This document shows, piece after piece, positions 1 through 8,899 of a DNA stretch of 64,000 nt. Position numbers and translations under genes: made by a program. Each line of letters opens with the position of its first letter. Position 1 is the stretch's first letter. The notes below the pieces were generated by a model. That model saw only the letters and a program-made list of their open reading frames with translations, did not search any database and was not told the origin of the DNA. The stretch comes from Aminobacter sp. J41 (GTDB taxonomy: Bacteria; Pseudomonadota; Alphaproteobacteria; Rhizobiales; Rhizobiaceae), in the NCBI RefSeq assembly GCF_000526635.1, contig NZ_JAGL01000003.1:60420-124419 (forward strand), in the 5' to 3' direction.

Positions 1-2849
1 GTGCGTGCCTCGATAACGCCGGCCTGTTCGGCAAACACGCGCTCGATCTGCTGGATGTCCTCGCCGATGGCGTTGCGGACGACCGCAGCGCCGGAAGCGA
101 TGCTGTGTGCCAGTTCGCCGGAACGCTCCTCAATGAGGCTGGAGTGCTGGATGAAGGCGTTCTCCAGACGGTTGACGTCGTTTGCGAGAACCGCCTGCAC
201 AGTCTCAGCACCTTCACGCAGCCTGTCGGCGAGGGCACTGGTGCGCGCCTCGATGACTTCTGACTGACGGTCGAACACATGCTCGATGCGGCCGACGTCG
301 GAGGCAAGCGTCTCGTGCAGCGCGCGGGTGCGCTGCTCGATCACGCCGCTCTGGCGGGCAAAAACGTCTTCGATCTTGGCGAGGTCTTCGCCAAGGGTAT
401 TGCGGATGGTGTCGGCACCGGCATGCAGCGCGCTCTCGATGGTGCGGGTACGCGACTCGATGACCTGATGCTGGTTGGCAAGCGCCTCTTCGATCTTGGC
501 GAGGTCCTCGTCGATCGTGCTGCGCAGGGACTCCGCGCCGCTGGCAAGTTTGGCCTGGATTGCCAGCGCGCGCTGCTCGATGATCTCGGCATTGCCCTTG
601 AGGACATTGTCGATGCCTGCGACCTCACTGCCGAGCGCGTCCTTGATCTGCTCGACGCTGCTGGACAGCACGTCCTGCAGTTCCGACGTGCGGTTGCCGA
701 GGACGCTGGTCTGGCGATCGAACGCTTCCTCAACGCGAGCGATGTCGACGGAGAGGGCGGTCGTGAGGTCCTTCTGGCGCTCGACGAGGGTCGCAAGATG
801 CTGCGCGACGGCACCGTCGAGCTCGTCGCGAGCCTGACGGACACGCTGCAGGTCGTTCTCGAGAACCGCTGCGATCTGCTCGCGGCCCTCGGCAAAGCGC
901 TCGACGTGACCGGTCACGGCCGCATCGACCTGGGCGCGGGCCTCGGCGAGCTTCTGGAGATCTTCCTCCAGCGCGCGGGTCATGACCTCGCGGCTCTGCG
1001 CGAATTTTTCGACGTTCTCACGGACGGCAGCCTCGATGCGCTCGTGGGTAGAGGCGACCTTTTGCAGGTCTTCTTCGAGGATGTTGGCAAGGAGCTGGCG
1101 GCCCTGCGCGAGGCGCTCGACATGACTGGACATAGCGGTGTCGACACTCTTGCGTGCCTCTGCCACCTTGGCGAGGTCGGCTTCGAGCGCCTGTGCGATC
1201 AGGTCGCGGCCCTGGCCAAGCTGCTGCGCGAAGTCAGCTGCGCGCGCCTCGAGCATGGTCGAGGTGGACATGACCAGCTCCGCCATCTCGGAGCCGATGC
1301 GCGCCTTGCTTTCCTCAATGACGCTGGTGATGGCCTGCTTGCCGTCGGTGAAGGTCTGGGCGATCTCCCGGGAACGATCGACCAGCGTCTCATTGATCTG
1401 GCGTGCTCGGGCCTCAAGAGCCGCGTTGAGCTTCTGGGCACCAACGTCGAGGGCTTCGGCACGGGTTTGGAACTCGTGGATGAGGGCCTGGCCGCGCTCG
1501 CGCAGCGTCGCCTCGATGCCTTCGAGGCGGGCGGTTAGCTCGGTGTTCAGCGTGGTTGTGGCTCCGCCAAGGAGGGACACCATGCCCGAGGTGCGCTCGT
1601 CGAGCATCTGCGACAGAGTGCGGGTGGCTTCGTCGGCGCTCTGCGTCAGACGGGCGATGCGCGTGTCGAGCAGGCTCGCAAAGCCTTCGCCTGACGTGGT
1701 GATACGGTCGGCAATGGCGTCGAGACGCTCATCGAGCGAACTGTAGAGGCTCATGCCGCTTTCATTGATGCGGTCAACGAGCTGCGCGCCTGACTCCGTA
1801 ATCGTCGAGGACAGGCGGCTGGAAACACCATGAATGTTCTGGGCGATGACATCGCTGGCGGAAGCGAGTTCTTCCTTCAACGCTTCATGTGCGCCCGAAA
1901 TCGAGGCACGGACGCGCTCAGCGTGCATGACAACGGCTTCACGCTCGCTGCCAAGGCCGTCGATCAACGCACGGATGCGGCTCTCATTGTCAGAATAGGC
2001 GCGCTCGAGTTCATTGACCTCGGTGTGCACCAGCGTCTCGAGTTCAACGGCACGGGCAAGGGTCCGTTCGATACCTTCGCCCATTGCCTGCACCTCGCGG
2101 CGCACAGCCTGACCGACCATCATGACGCGGTCTGTTGCAAGCTGTTCCGGCTCGGCGAGGCGGATGGCAACTTCAGTCATGGACTGCGCCGCGGCGCGCA
2201 TTTCCTGCGCGCGGCGCATCATCACGCCGAAGCCCCAGAACAGGATGACAGGCACGACGATGGCGACGATCAGGCCGATTAGACCTGGCGAGGCGATCAG
2301 CTGTGAAACCGAGCGCACTTCCCACAACGGCGGCTGGAAGAGCATGCTGCCCATGATCATCGCGCCGGCGATCCAGGCAAGTGAGAGCAGGGTGACCCCC
2401 CAGTAGATGGCGCGCGAGCCGGAGCGGCGAACCATCTGCTGCAGCGCGCGATAATCCTTCTGGCGGTCGTCGTTGGCGGGCGACATCTGTGCCGGCGCCG
2501 GCTGGCTCGGAGCCACGTCGACCGGCTTCAGGTCATTCAGATCGCGCTTTTCGCCGGGCTTCGGCTGCGGTTTTTCAGCAACGGGCGCCTTGGCTGCCGG
2601 AGCCGCTGCCTTTGCAGCTGGCTTTTCAGCAACCGGCTTTTCCGCCTTTGCCTCGGACACTGTCGCTGCGCGCGAGTCGCGCGCAAGGTCTGCCGCGGCC
2701 CTGGCGATCTGCGCCTCGAAATCCGCTATCGAGCTGGCCATATCCAACCCCGGCTCGTCATCGACGAACAGATCGATGTCGAGTGCGTCTTCCAGTTCCT
2801 TAGCGACCTCATTGTCGAGGCCGCTGGTGTTAACTGCTTTACGCGCCAT
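1..2849 (-). CDS. rgsE: Growth Pole Ring-like (GPR/RgsE) giant membrane-anchored coiled-coil repeat protein, C-terminus outside the window
   Basis: The minus-strand frame starts at the ATG at 2847-2849 and stays open to base 1, giving 949 codons with no stop, so the gene is cut by the window edge. The acidic N-terminus (residues 1-60) is followed by a Lys/Ala/Pro-rich linker (68-100), two hydrophobic helices (about 147-170 and 186-211), then an uninterrupted helical, Glu/Arg/Ala-rich region. Near the cut end this region is built of about 40-residue repeats, each carrying a core like IEHVFDRQSEVIEAR. Proteins with this architecture and an apolipoprotein-A1/A4/E-like helical body in rhizobia include Agrobacterium GPR (about 2,100 residues) and Sinorhizobium RgsE, which localise to the growing pole; that identification is from memory of the family. 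Long plus-strand open frames lie opposite this gene and are shadows. The Hpt gene is divergent. Some annotations call such proteins kinesin-like, which is misleading. Confidence 0.8.
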   Translation of the reverse strand, partial: MARKAVNTSGLDNEVAKELEDALDIDLFVDDEPGLDMASSIADFEAQIARAAADLARDSRAATVSEAKAEKPVAEKPAAKAAAPAAKAPVAEKPQPKPGEKRDLNDLKPVDVAPSQPAPAQMSPANDDRQKDYRALQQMVRRSGSRAIYWGVTLLSLAWIAGAMIMGSMLFQPPLWEVRSVSQLIASPGLIGLIVAIVVPVILFWGFGVMMRRAQEMRAAAQSMTEVAIRLAEPEQLATDRVMMVGQAVRREVQAMGEGIERTLARAVELETLVHTEVNELERAYSDNESRIRALIDGLGSEREAVVMHAERVRASISGAHEALKEELASASDVIAQNIHGVSSRLSSTITESGAQLVDRINESGMSLYSSLDERLDAIADRITTSGEGFASLLDTRIARLTQSADEATRTLSQMLDERTSGMVSLLGGATTTLNTELTARLEGIEATLRERGQALIHEFQTRAEALDVGAQKLNAALEARARQINETLVDRSREIAQTFTDGKQAITSVIEESKARIGSEMAELVMSTSTMLEARAADFAQQLGQGRDLIAQALEADLAKVAEARKSVDTAMSSHVERLAQGRQLLANILEEDLQKVASTHERIEAAVRENVEKFAQSREVMTRALEEDLQKLAEARAQVDAAVTGHVERFAEGREQIAAVLENDLQRVRQARDELDGAVAQHLATLVERQKDLTTALSVDIARVEEAFDRQTSVLGNRTSELQDVLSSSVEQIKDALGSEVAGIDNVLKGNAEIIEQRALAIQAKLASGAESLRSTIDEDLAKIEEALANQHQVIESRTRTIESALHAGADTIRNTLGEDLAKIEDVFARQSGVIEQRTRALHETLASDVGRIEHVFDRQSEVIEARTSALADRLREGAETVQAVLANDVNRLENAFIQHSSLIEERSGELAHSIASGAAVVRNAIGEDIQQIERVFAEQAGVIEAR

Positions 2850-3000
2850 GCCGCTGATACCCTGTACTCTAAAGGGCGGGCCGCCTTTCGGCGCCTCGTG
2901 CCCGCACGCCTGACCCTTTCCGGGCCAATGCGTATCGTACTGGCACAACCGGACGAAGGGAACTCGGATTTGCGCCCATGTGTAAAACTTTAAACATAAG

Positions 3001-3047
3001 GTTAACGGGCGGAAACCTTTGAAAAATTTTCTAAGTTCGTTAACGGG
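3001..3047. promoter_or_regulatory. Direct repeat GTTAACGGG with a CtrA-like half-site arrangement
   Basis: GTTAACGGG occurs at 3001-3009 and again at 3039-3047, in the 273-base divergent gap between the GPR-like gene and the Hpt gene. The first copy is preceded by TTAA at 2990-2993, giving TTAA-N8-TTAAC, one base longer than the CtrA consensus TTAA-N7-TTAAC. A regulatory role is inferred only from position and repetition. The rest of the gap is AT-richer than its surroundings, and I see no clear promoter in it. Confidence 0.25.
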
Positions 3048-3122
3048 TGGGTAGGAGGCCGGTTGGGCCTTCCAATCAAGGTGCATCACTGCACCATCCA
3101 ACGAGCAGTATCGGCCCTTCGA

Positions 3123-3503
3123 ATGGCAATCGAGTTTACAAACGCGGTAAATCCACAGCTAAAGCCGGAAGCGTCGGAAAACGCCCTTCCGCCCATCGAC
3201 CTTGAGCATCTCGCGCGGCAGACGATGGGCGATCCCGATCTGCGTCGCGAAGTGCTGGGCATGTTCCTGGACCAACTCACCTCGACACGTGCGGCGCTGG
3301 CCGTTGAGCATGGCGAGAGCAGGGGGCGTATAGCCCATACCCTGCGTGGTGCGGCCGCAGGCATCGGCGCCTTTGCGGTTTCCGAATGCGCCGCAAATGT
3401 TGAACGCAGCCCTGACGACCCCGCGCTTGTCGAGCGGCTGATCTCCCTGATAGATGAGGTCCGAGCTTTCACGCAGGCCGAGATCGCGGTTTCTGATCGC
3501 TGA
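3123..3503 (+). CDS. Hpt domain-containing phosphotransfer protein
   Basis: A 126-residue protein with a single histidine-phosphotransfer fold. The phosphorylatable histidine is H72 in IAHTLRGAAAGIGA, which matches the Hpt signature (HxLKGxxxxxG) with Arg in place of Lys. There is no kinase or receiver domain, so it would relay phosphate between a hybrid kinase and a response regulator. The start was set at the ATG at 3123. An alternative TTG at 3063 has a good AGGAGG at 3053-3058 and would add 20 residues that do not look conserved, so the start is uncertain. The gene is transcribed away from the GPR-like gene, and the ferredoxin follows 83 bases downstream. The partners cannot be told from the sequence. 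Confidence 0.75.
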   Translation: MAIEFTNAVNPQLKPEASENALPPIDLEHLARQTMGDPDLRREVLGMFLDQLTSTRAALAVEHGESRGRIAHTLRGAAAGIGAFAVSECAANVERSPDDPALVERLISLIDEVRAFTQAEIAVSDR

Positions 3504-3510
3504 CCGGTCG

Positions 3511-4524
<1,014 letters not shown>

Positions 4525-4675
4525 TAAGACAACACCTCAATCCCGGGTACAAAGCGCTTTGGCCAATCTGGGTCAGTTGCACTGCTCTGGCAATCGGATA
4601 TTTGCCGTAGCACTACCTCTCGGCTCGACCGTCTGGAAATTCGTTGTCACGGACCGGCAGCATGGGTAAGACAAA

Positions 4676-4685
4676 CTGTATACAG
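4676..4685. promoter_or_regulatory. Second copy of palindrome CTGTATACAG, upstream of folP
   Basis: A perfect 10-bp palindrome ending 12 bases before the chosen folP ATG and abutting its GGAG ribosome-binding site. It is identical to the copy at 3532-3541. No -35 lies at the right distance here, so unlike the first copy it is not easily explained as a -10 element. Binding there would block ribosome access or transcription start. Function unproven. Confidence 0.3.
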
Positions 4686-4697
4686 CCGGAGCAACGC

Positions 4698-5564
4698 ATG
4701 TTTGCACCCTATCAATGGCCCCTAGCGCATGGCCGAAGCCTCGAACTTGGCCCGGTTGCGCGGATCATGGGCGTCCTCAACGTCACGCCCGACAGTTTTT
4801 CGGACGGCGGCAGCTATGTCGAGGTGGAGGCGGCGATCGCACAGGCCGAGGCGATGATCGCCGAGGGCGCCGACATCATCGACATCGGTGGCGAGTCGAC
4901 GCGTCCGGGGGCGGCTCCAGTCGATGCGGCCGAGGAGCAGCGCCGCGTACTGCCGCTCATCGAGGCGCTGGCGGGCAGGGACGATGTTCTCATCTCCGTT
5001 GACACCTACCGGGAGGATACCGCCCGCAAGGCGATCGAGGCCGGGGCGCATATCGTCAATGACGTCTGGGGGCTGCAACGGGAGCCAGGCATTGCGAGGG
5101 TCGCGGCCGATGCCGGTGCCGGTCTCGTCGTGATGCATACGGGGCGCGAGCGCGAGAAGCTGGCTGATGTCATCGATGACCAGATTGCTTTCCTGCGGCG
5201 TTCGCTTGAGGTCGCAGCGCAAGCCGGCGTCGATCCGCAACGCATCATCCTCGATCCCGGCTTCGGCTTCGCCAAGGAAACGGCCGAGGAAAATCTCGAC
5301 CTGATGTCGCGTCTGGGCGAGATTTCTGCGCTCGGATGCCCGCTGCTGATCGGAACATCGCGTAAGCGCTTCATCGGAACCGTGACGGGGAGGGAGCCGG
5401 CTGACCGGGACGCAGGCACCGCTGCAACGAGCGTTATCACCCGTCTGCAAGGTGGTGCCATCTTCCGGGTGCACAACGTCGCCATGAGCAGGGATGCCTT
5501 GCTGTTCGCGGACGAAATGATCCGGCGTGGATTGACCGCGCAAATGAAGGCGCAGAAGGAATAG
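4698..5564 (+). CDS. folP: Dihydropteroate synthase
   Basis: Condenses 6-hydroxymethyl-7,8-dihydropterin pyrophosphate with p-aminobenzoate to give dihydropteroate in folate synthesis; it is the sulfonamide target. The 288-residue TIM barrel shows DHPS signature 1 (MGVLNVTPDSFSDGG, residues 24-38) and signature 2 (ADIIDIGGESTRPGA, 58-72), plus the later LIGTSRKRF and IFRVHNV segments that bind the pterin phosphate. The start is taken at ATG 4698, which has GGAG seven bases upstream. Two upstream in-frame starts (4644 TTG, 4662 ATG) would add non-conserved sequence. First gene of a tight folP-folB-folK operon. Confidence 0.96.
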   Translation: MFAPYQWPLAHGRSLELGPVARIMGVLNVTPDSFSDGGSYVEVEAAIAQAEAMIAEGADIIDIGGESTRPGAAPVDAAEEQRRVLPLIEALAGRDDVLISVDTYREDTARKAIEAGAHIVNDVWGLQREPGIARVAADAGAGLVVMHTGREREKLADVIDDQIAFLRRSLEVAAQAGVDPQRIILDPGFGFAKETAEENLDLMSRLGEISALGCPLLIGTSRKRFIGTVTGREPADRDAGTAATSVITRLQGGAIFRVHNVAMSRDALLFADEMIRRGLTAQMKAQKE

Positions 5565-5567
5565 CCA

Positions 5568-5927
5568 ATGTATGTGATACGGATGAAAAACTGCGCCTTT
5601 TTCGCCAGGCACGGTGTGCTTGACGAGGAGGAGCGCCTCGGCCAACGCTTCTATGTCGACGCAGAGCTGCAGGTGAAGCCGGACACCCCGCTTGAATCAG
5701 ATTCCATAAATTCTACAGTCGATTACGGCGTAGCTTTCATCGAGATCGAGAAGATCGTGACGGGTCGCCGCCGCTTCCTGATCGAGTCTCTGGCGCTGGA
5801 TATCGCGCAGGCGCTTTGCCGCAAGTTCCCGCAGATCGTGCGTGCTGAAATCACAGTCCGCAAGCCCAACGCGCCGGTGCCGGGCGTACTCGACCACGTG
5901 GAGGTCACGGTTGCCTGGCCACAGTAG
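5568..5927 (+). CDS. folB: Dihydroneopterin aldolase
   Basis: Converts 7,8-dihydroneopterin to 6-hydroxymethyl-7,8-dihydropterin and glycolaldehyde. The 119 residues are the family's usual length. The substrate loop is FFARHGVLDEEERLGQRF (11-28), with the catalytic glutamate among E20-E22, and the catalytic lysine is K99 in VRKPNAPVPG. It lies three bases after folP and overlaps the start of folK, so the three steps of the pterin branch are probably translated in a coupled way. Confidence 0.95.
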   Translation: MYVIRMKNCAFFARHGVLDEEERLGQRFYVDAELQVKPDTPLESDSINSTVDYGVAFIEIEKIVTGRRRFLIESLALDIAQALCRKFPQIVRAEITVRKPNAPVPGVLDHVEVTVAWPQ

Positions 5928-6429
5928 CACGCTCGCCTATCTTGGCCTTGGCGGCAACATTGGCGATCCCGTTGCATCGATGGCGGCAGCTTTGCAGGCG
6001 CTCGACACGCATCCTGCCGTTCGCGTGGCTGCCGTTTCGTCGCTCTACCGAACACCGCCATGGGGCGTGACCGATCAGCCGGATTTCATCAATGCCGTGG
6101 CCGCGGTAGATACCTATCTGTCGGCACGCGAGCTTCTGGATCTCTGCCTCAGCAGTGAACTCGCCCTCAAGCGCGTGCGCAAGGAACGCTGGGGACCGCG
6201 CTCGATCGACATCGACATCCTTCTGTTCGGCGATGACGAGATTGATGAAGACGGCCTGCACGTCCCGCATCCACGCATGACGCAACGGGCCTTTGTCCTG
6301 GCGCCTCTTGATGAAATCGCTGCCAAGCTGAAGGTGAAAGGCGAGCCGGTGTCCCAACTTCTGACGAAGACGGATCAGGCAGGCATCGTCAAGCTCGACG
6401 GCGGCAGCGCGTGGTGGCGCGCGGCGTGA
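5911..6429 (+). CDS. folK: 2-amino-4-hydroxy-6-hydroxymethyldihydropteridine diphosphokinase (HPPK)
   Basis: Transfers pyrophosphate from ATP to 6-hydroxymethyl-7,8-dihydropterin, making the FolP substrate. The HPPK signature RWGPRSIDIDIL is at residues 93-104, and the N-terminal LGLGGNIGD loop and the SSLYRTPPWG segment are intact. The start is placed at TTG 5911 because GGAGG (5900-5904) sits six bases upstream and the protein then begins right before the conserved LAYLGLGGN. This gives 172 residues and a 17-base overlap with folB. An ATG further upstream (5842) would add about 23 unconserved residues. Confidence 0.93.
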   Translation: MPGHSSTLAYLGLGGNIGDPVASMAAALQALDTHPAVRVAAVSSLYRTPPWGVTDQPDFINAVAAVDTYLSARELLDLCLSSELALKRVRKERWGPRSIDIDILLFGDDEIDEDGLHVPHPRMTQRAFVLAPLDEIAAKLKVKGEPVSQLLTKTDQAGIVKLDGGSAWWRAA

Positions 6430-6490
6430 CTTTGCCCGAATTCGCCTGTATGGCTCGCGCAACCCGTTCCGCCTGGCTACATTTGCCGAG

Positions 6491-7492
6491 ATGAGAAGCT
6501 ATCCGAACCACAGATTTGCCGTGGCGCCGATGATCGACTGGACCGATCGGCACTGCCGGTTCTTCCACCGGCAGCTCACGCGCCGGGCACTGCTCTACAC
6601 GGAAATGATCGTGGCAGATGCGATCATCCATGGCGGCCGCGATCGGCTGCTGGGTTTCGACGATGCCGAGCATCCGGTCGCGCTGCAGCTGGGCGGCTCC
6701 AATCCGCAGAAGCTGGCTGAGGCCGCGCGGATCGGCGAGGAGTTCGGCTACGACGAGATCAACCTCAACGTAGGCTGCCCTTCTGATCGCGTTCAGTCGG
6801 GCACGTTCGGCGCCTGCCTGATGAAAACGCCGCAGCTTGTCGCCGAATGCATTGCGGCCATGAAGGCTGCGGCCCGTATCCCTGTCACTGTGAAGTGCCG
6901 TATCGGCGTGGATGAACAGGATCCGCAACCGGCGCTGGACGAGCTTGCGAACGCGGTTTTGCAAGCGGGTGCAGATGCTCTGTGGGTGCATGCGCGCAAG
7001 GCATGGCTTCAGGGTCTTTCGCCAAAAGAAAACAGGGAGATACCTCCGCTTGATTATGCGCGGGTTTATCGACTTAAAGCGCGGCTTGAAGATGTTTTCG
7101 TAGGGATCAACGGCGGCATAGTCACACTCGAAGAGGCGCGGGGTCATTTTGCGGCAGGCGTGAATGGCGTGATGTTCGGCCGCGCCGCTTACCAGAACCC
7201 GGGCCTGCTCGCGCAGGTCGACGGCGCGCTCTACGGCCAGCCTCAGCGCGACCCGAACTGGAACGAAATAATCGACGAAATGATCCGCTACGCTGCCGAG
7301 CACACCCAGCGCGGCGGACGGCTGGTTCACATCACGCGGCACATGGTTGGTCTGTTCCATGGCCTGCCAGGCGCGCGCCGCTGGCGGCAGATGCTGTCGG
7401 CAGACGCAACCCGCGCTGATGCAAAGCCGGAGCTTCTTCGCGAAGCGTTGGCACAGGTCCGCTTTGATGAGGTCGAAGTTCCGGCCGCCTAG
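6491..7492 (+). CDS. dusA: tRNA-dihydrouridine(20/20a) synthase
   Basis: A flavin enzyme reducing U20/U20a in the tRNA D-loop with NADPH. The 333-residue protein has the APM start of the FMN barrel (12-14), the catalytic cysteine C96 in NLNVGCPSDRVQSG, which is the DusA-type form of the motif, and the phosphate-binding segment GVNGVMFGRAAYQNP. It lies 61 bases after folK in the same orientation. Its stop overlaps the convergent aspartic protease by four bases. The window also holds dusB at 29779. Confidence 0.94.
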   Translation: MRSYPNHRFAVAPMIDWTDRHCRFFHRQLTRRALLYTEMIVADAIIHGGRDRLLGFDDAEHPVALQLGGSNPQKLAEAARIGEEFGYDEINLNVGCPSDRVQSGTFGACLMKTPQLVAECIAAMKAAARIPVTVKCRIGVDEQDPQPALDELANAVLQAGADALWVHARKAWLQGLSPKENREIPPLDYARVYRLKARLEDVFVGINGGIVTLEEARGHFAAGVNGVMFGRAAYQNPGLLAQVDGALYGQPQRDPNWNEIIDEMIRYAAEHTQRGGRLVHITRHMVGLFHGLPGARRWRQMLSADATRADAKPELLREALAQVRFDEVEVPAA

Positions 7493-8193
7493 TCGCGCAG
7501 GATCAGCCTGTCGCCGCGCATGTCGAAACCTGACAGCGAGCCAATGAAGTTCATACCGAGGAGGCTGCGGTCGAGGCGCCCGGCCTCCGCGACAAGGATC
7601 GGCACGCGGCGGCGCACGATGTTGCCGACACGGATCTCGTCAGCGACGGCCCTTGCGGCACTCGCTGCGCCGTTGGCGGTCATGACGGGAATGTTGAAGC
7701 TGAGCGTTCCGGGCTCGAAGCCCGCACGCTCCGCATCCTGAAAGGTGAGGACCGTCGAGGTCGCACCGGTGTCAACCATGGCGGTCACCGGAGCCCCATC
7801 AATCTGCGCCCGCACCTCGAAATGGCCGTTGCGCAGGCGCTCGAGCATGACCGACACACGGCCGTCTGCGTCCGTCATCGACAAGGGGCTGCCGGGGATC
7901 AGGCCAGCTGTGATGCGGCTTGCCGCATCCTGCAGCTCGTAGCGGAACTGGTAGCCGCCGACGAGCGTGACGATGATCAGCAGCCACAGGACCAGAGATC
8001 GGGCAAAATAGCCGAGCCCGAGGCCGGCGCGCAGGTTGCTGGCGCCAACGACGGCTGCCAGCACTCCAAGGGCCAGCAGGCGGCCGAAGGATTCGTTCTC
8101 GATGCCGAGAATCGTCCCGGCATCATGCCGGGCAACCAGCACCACGACCCCGACCGCCATGACAGCAAGGACGATCCAGAGGAGGCGCGGCAT
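7489..8193 (-). CDS. TIGR02281-type membrane-anchored retropepsin-like aspartic protease
   Basis: A 234-residue protein with N-terminal hydrophobic helices (about 4-20, 36-52 and 66-82), then one soluble retroviral-type aspartyl protease domain. The catalytic triplet is D141-T-G143 in AMVDTGATSTVLT, and the later LLGMNFIGSLSGFDM matches the flap/dimer end of clan AA proteases. A single DTG means the active enzyme would be a dimer. The substrate is unknown. Its ATG overlaps the TAA of the upstream DUF1289 gene (TAATG), so the two are co-translated. Confidence 0.85.
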   Translation of the reverse strand: MPRLLWIVLAVMAVGVVVLVARHDAGTILGIENESFGRLLALGVLAAVVGASNLRAGLGLGYFARSLVLWLLIIVTLVGGYQFRYELQDAASRITAGLIPGSPLSMTDADGRVSVMLERLRNGHFEVRAQIDGAPVTAMVDTGATSTVLTFQDAERAGFEPGTLSFNIPVMTANGAASAARAVADEIRVGNIVRRRVPILVAEAGRLDRSLLGMNFIGSLSGFDMRGDRLILRD

Positions 8194-8423
8194 TACGACG
8201 CTCCGCCGCGCTCGCGTGCCATCCTGGCACGCCGGGTCTCACGGCGCGGTTTGCGCTCGATCCCGCTCAGCCGTTCCGGCAGTTCGGCCATGACGGAAGC
8301 CCGCCGCTCTGGCGTCATGGTGATCCAATCGGCAATTTCGGCCGACGTGCGCCCGCATCCGAAGCATAAGCCTGTCTTCTGGTCGATCACGCAGACGAGG
8401 ATGCAGGGAGATTCAATAACCAT
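8193..8423 (-). CDS. DUF1289 domain-containing small Cys-rich protein
   Basis: A 76-residue protein with the DUF1289 pattern: SPCILVC near residues 5-11, TGLCFGCGRT at 17-26, and EIADW at 29-33. The four cysteines (7, 11, 20, 23) suggest a small metal-binding knuckle. The basic C-terminal tail (RKPRRETRRARMARERGG) could touch nucleic acid, but that is a guess. The start at ATG 8423 places the family motif at the very N-terminus. Function unknown; coupled to the aspartic protease. Confidence 0.82.
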   Translation of the reverse strand: MVIESPCILVCVIDQKTGLCFGCGRTSAEIADWITMTPERRASVMAELPERLSGIERKPRRETRRARMARERGGAS

Positions 8424-8577
8424 GAGCGCAGATTGTCGCCTTCCTCTTGCTGTCTTCACATGGGACAACGGCTGGAGCGATGCAAGCCGGATATTGACCA
8501 GATGCCGGGCATTTGGTTTGTGGACGGCTCTACAGATTTGCTGCCGGCGCGGTTTGCCGGTGAAAGAGGATACGGGC

Positions 8578-8898
8578 ATGGCAAGCATGGATGAACGCAA
8601 GGACGCCTTCGAGAAGAAGTTCGCCCATGACGAGGAACTGAAGTTCAAGGCAGTCGCTCGCCGCAACAAGCTCCTCGGGCTCTGGGCGGCAGAGAAGCTG
8701 GGCAAGACCGGCGAGGCGGCCGAGGCGTACGCCAAGGAAGTGATCATGGCCGATTTCCAGGAAATTGGTGACGATGACGTCTTCCGCAAGATCCGCGCCG
8801 ACTTCGATGCGGCCGGCGTCGAGCAGTCGGATCACCAGATCCGTCGCACGATGGAAGAGCTGATGGCCCAGGCCATCGAGTCCGTCCGGAACGCATAA
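8578..8898 (+). CDS. F1F0-ATPase inhibitor zeta subunit (DUF1476)
   Basis: A 106-residue protein matching DUF1476, shown in Paracoccus to be the zeta subunit that inhibits the F1-ATPase of alphaproteobacteria through its N-terminal segment. The N-terminus MASMDERKDAFEKKFAHDEE is the inhibitory region, followed by the conserved four-helix body (RRNKLLGLWAAEKLG and the DVFRKIRADF segment). ATG 8578 has AGAGGA eight bases upstream. The HpcH/HpaI aldolase begins one base after its stop. No ATP synthase genes are in the window. Confidence 0.88.
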   Translation: MASMDERKDAFEKKFAHDEELKFKAVARRNKLLGLWAAEKLGKTGEAAEAYAKEVIMADFQEIGDDDVFRKIRADFDAAGVEQSDHQIRRTMEELMAQAIESVRNA

Positions 8899-8899
8899 C

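Noticed and set aside
279-1538. A 419-residue open frame on the plus strand
   Set aside because: It is exactly antisense to the GPR-like gene, whose 40-residue helical repeats and GC-rich codons keep the opposite frame open. It has no ribosome-binding site or recognisable domain.
4722-5645. A 307-residue minus-strand open frame
   Set aside because: Lies over folP/folB, whose proteins are clearly recognisable. The minus frame shows no family features.
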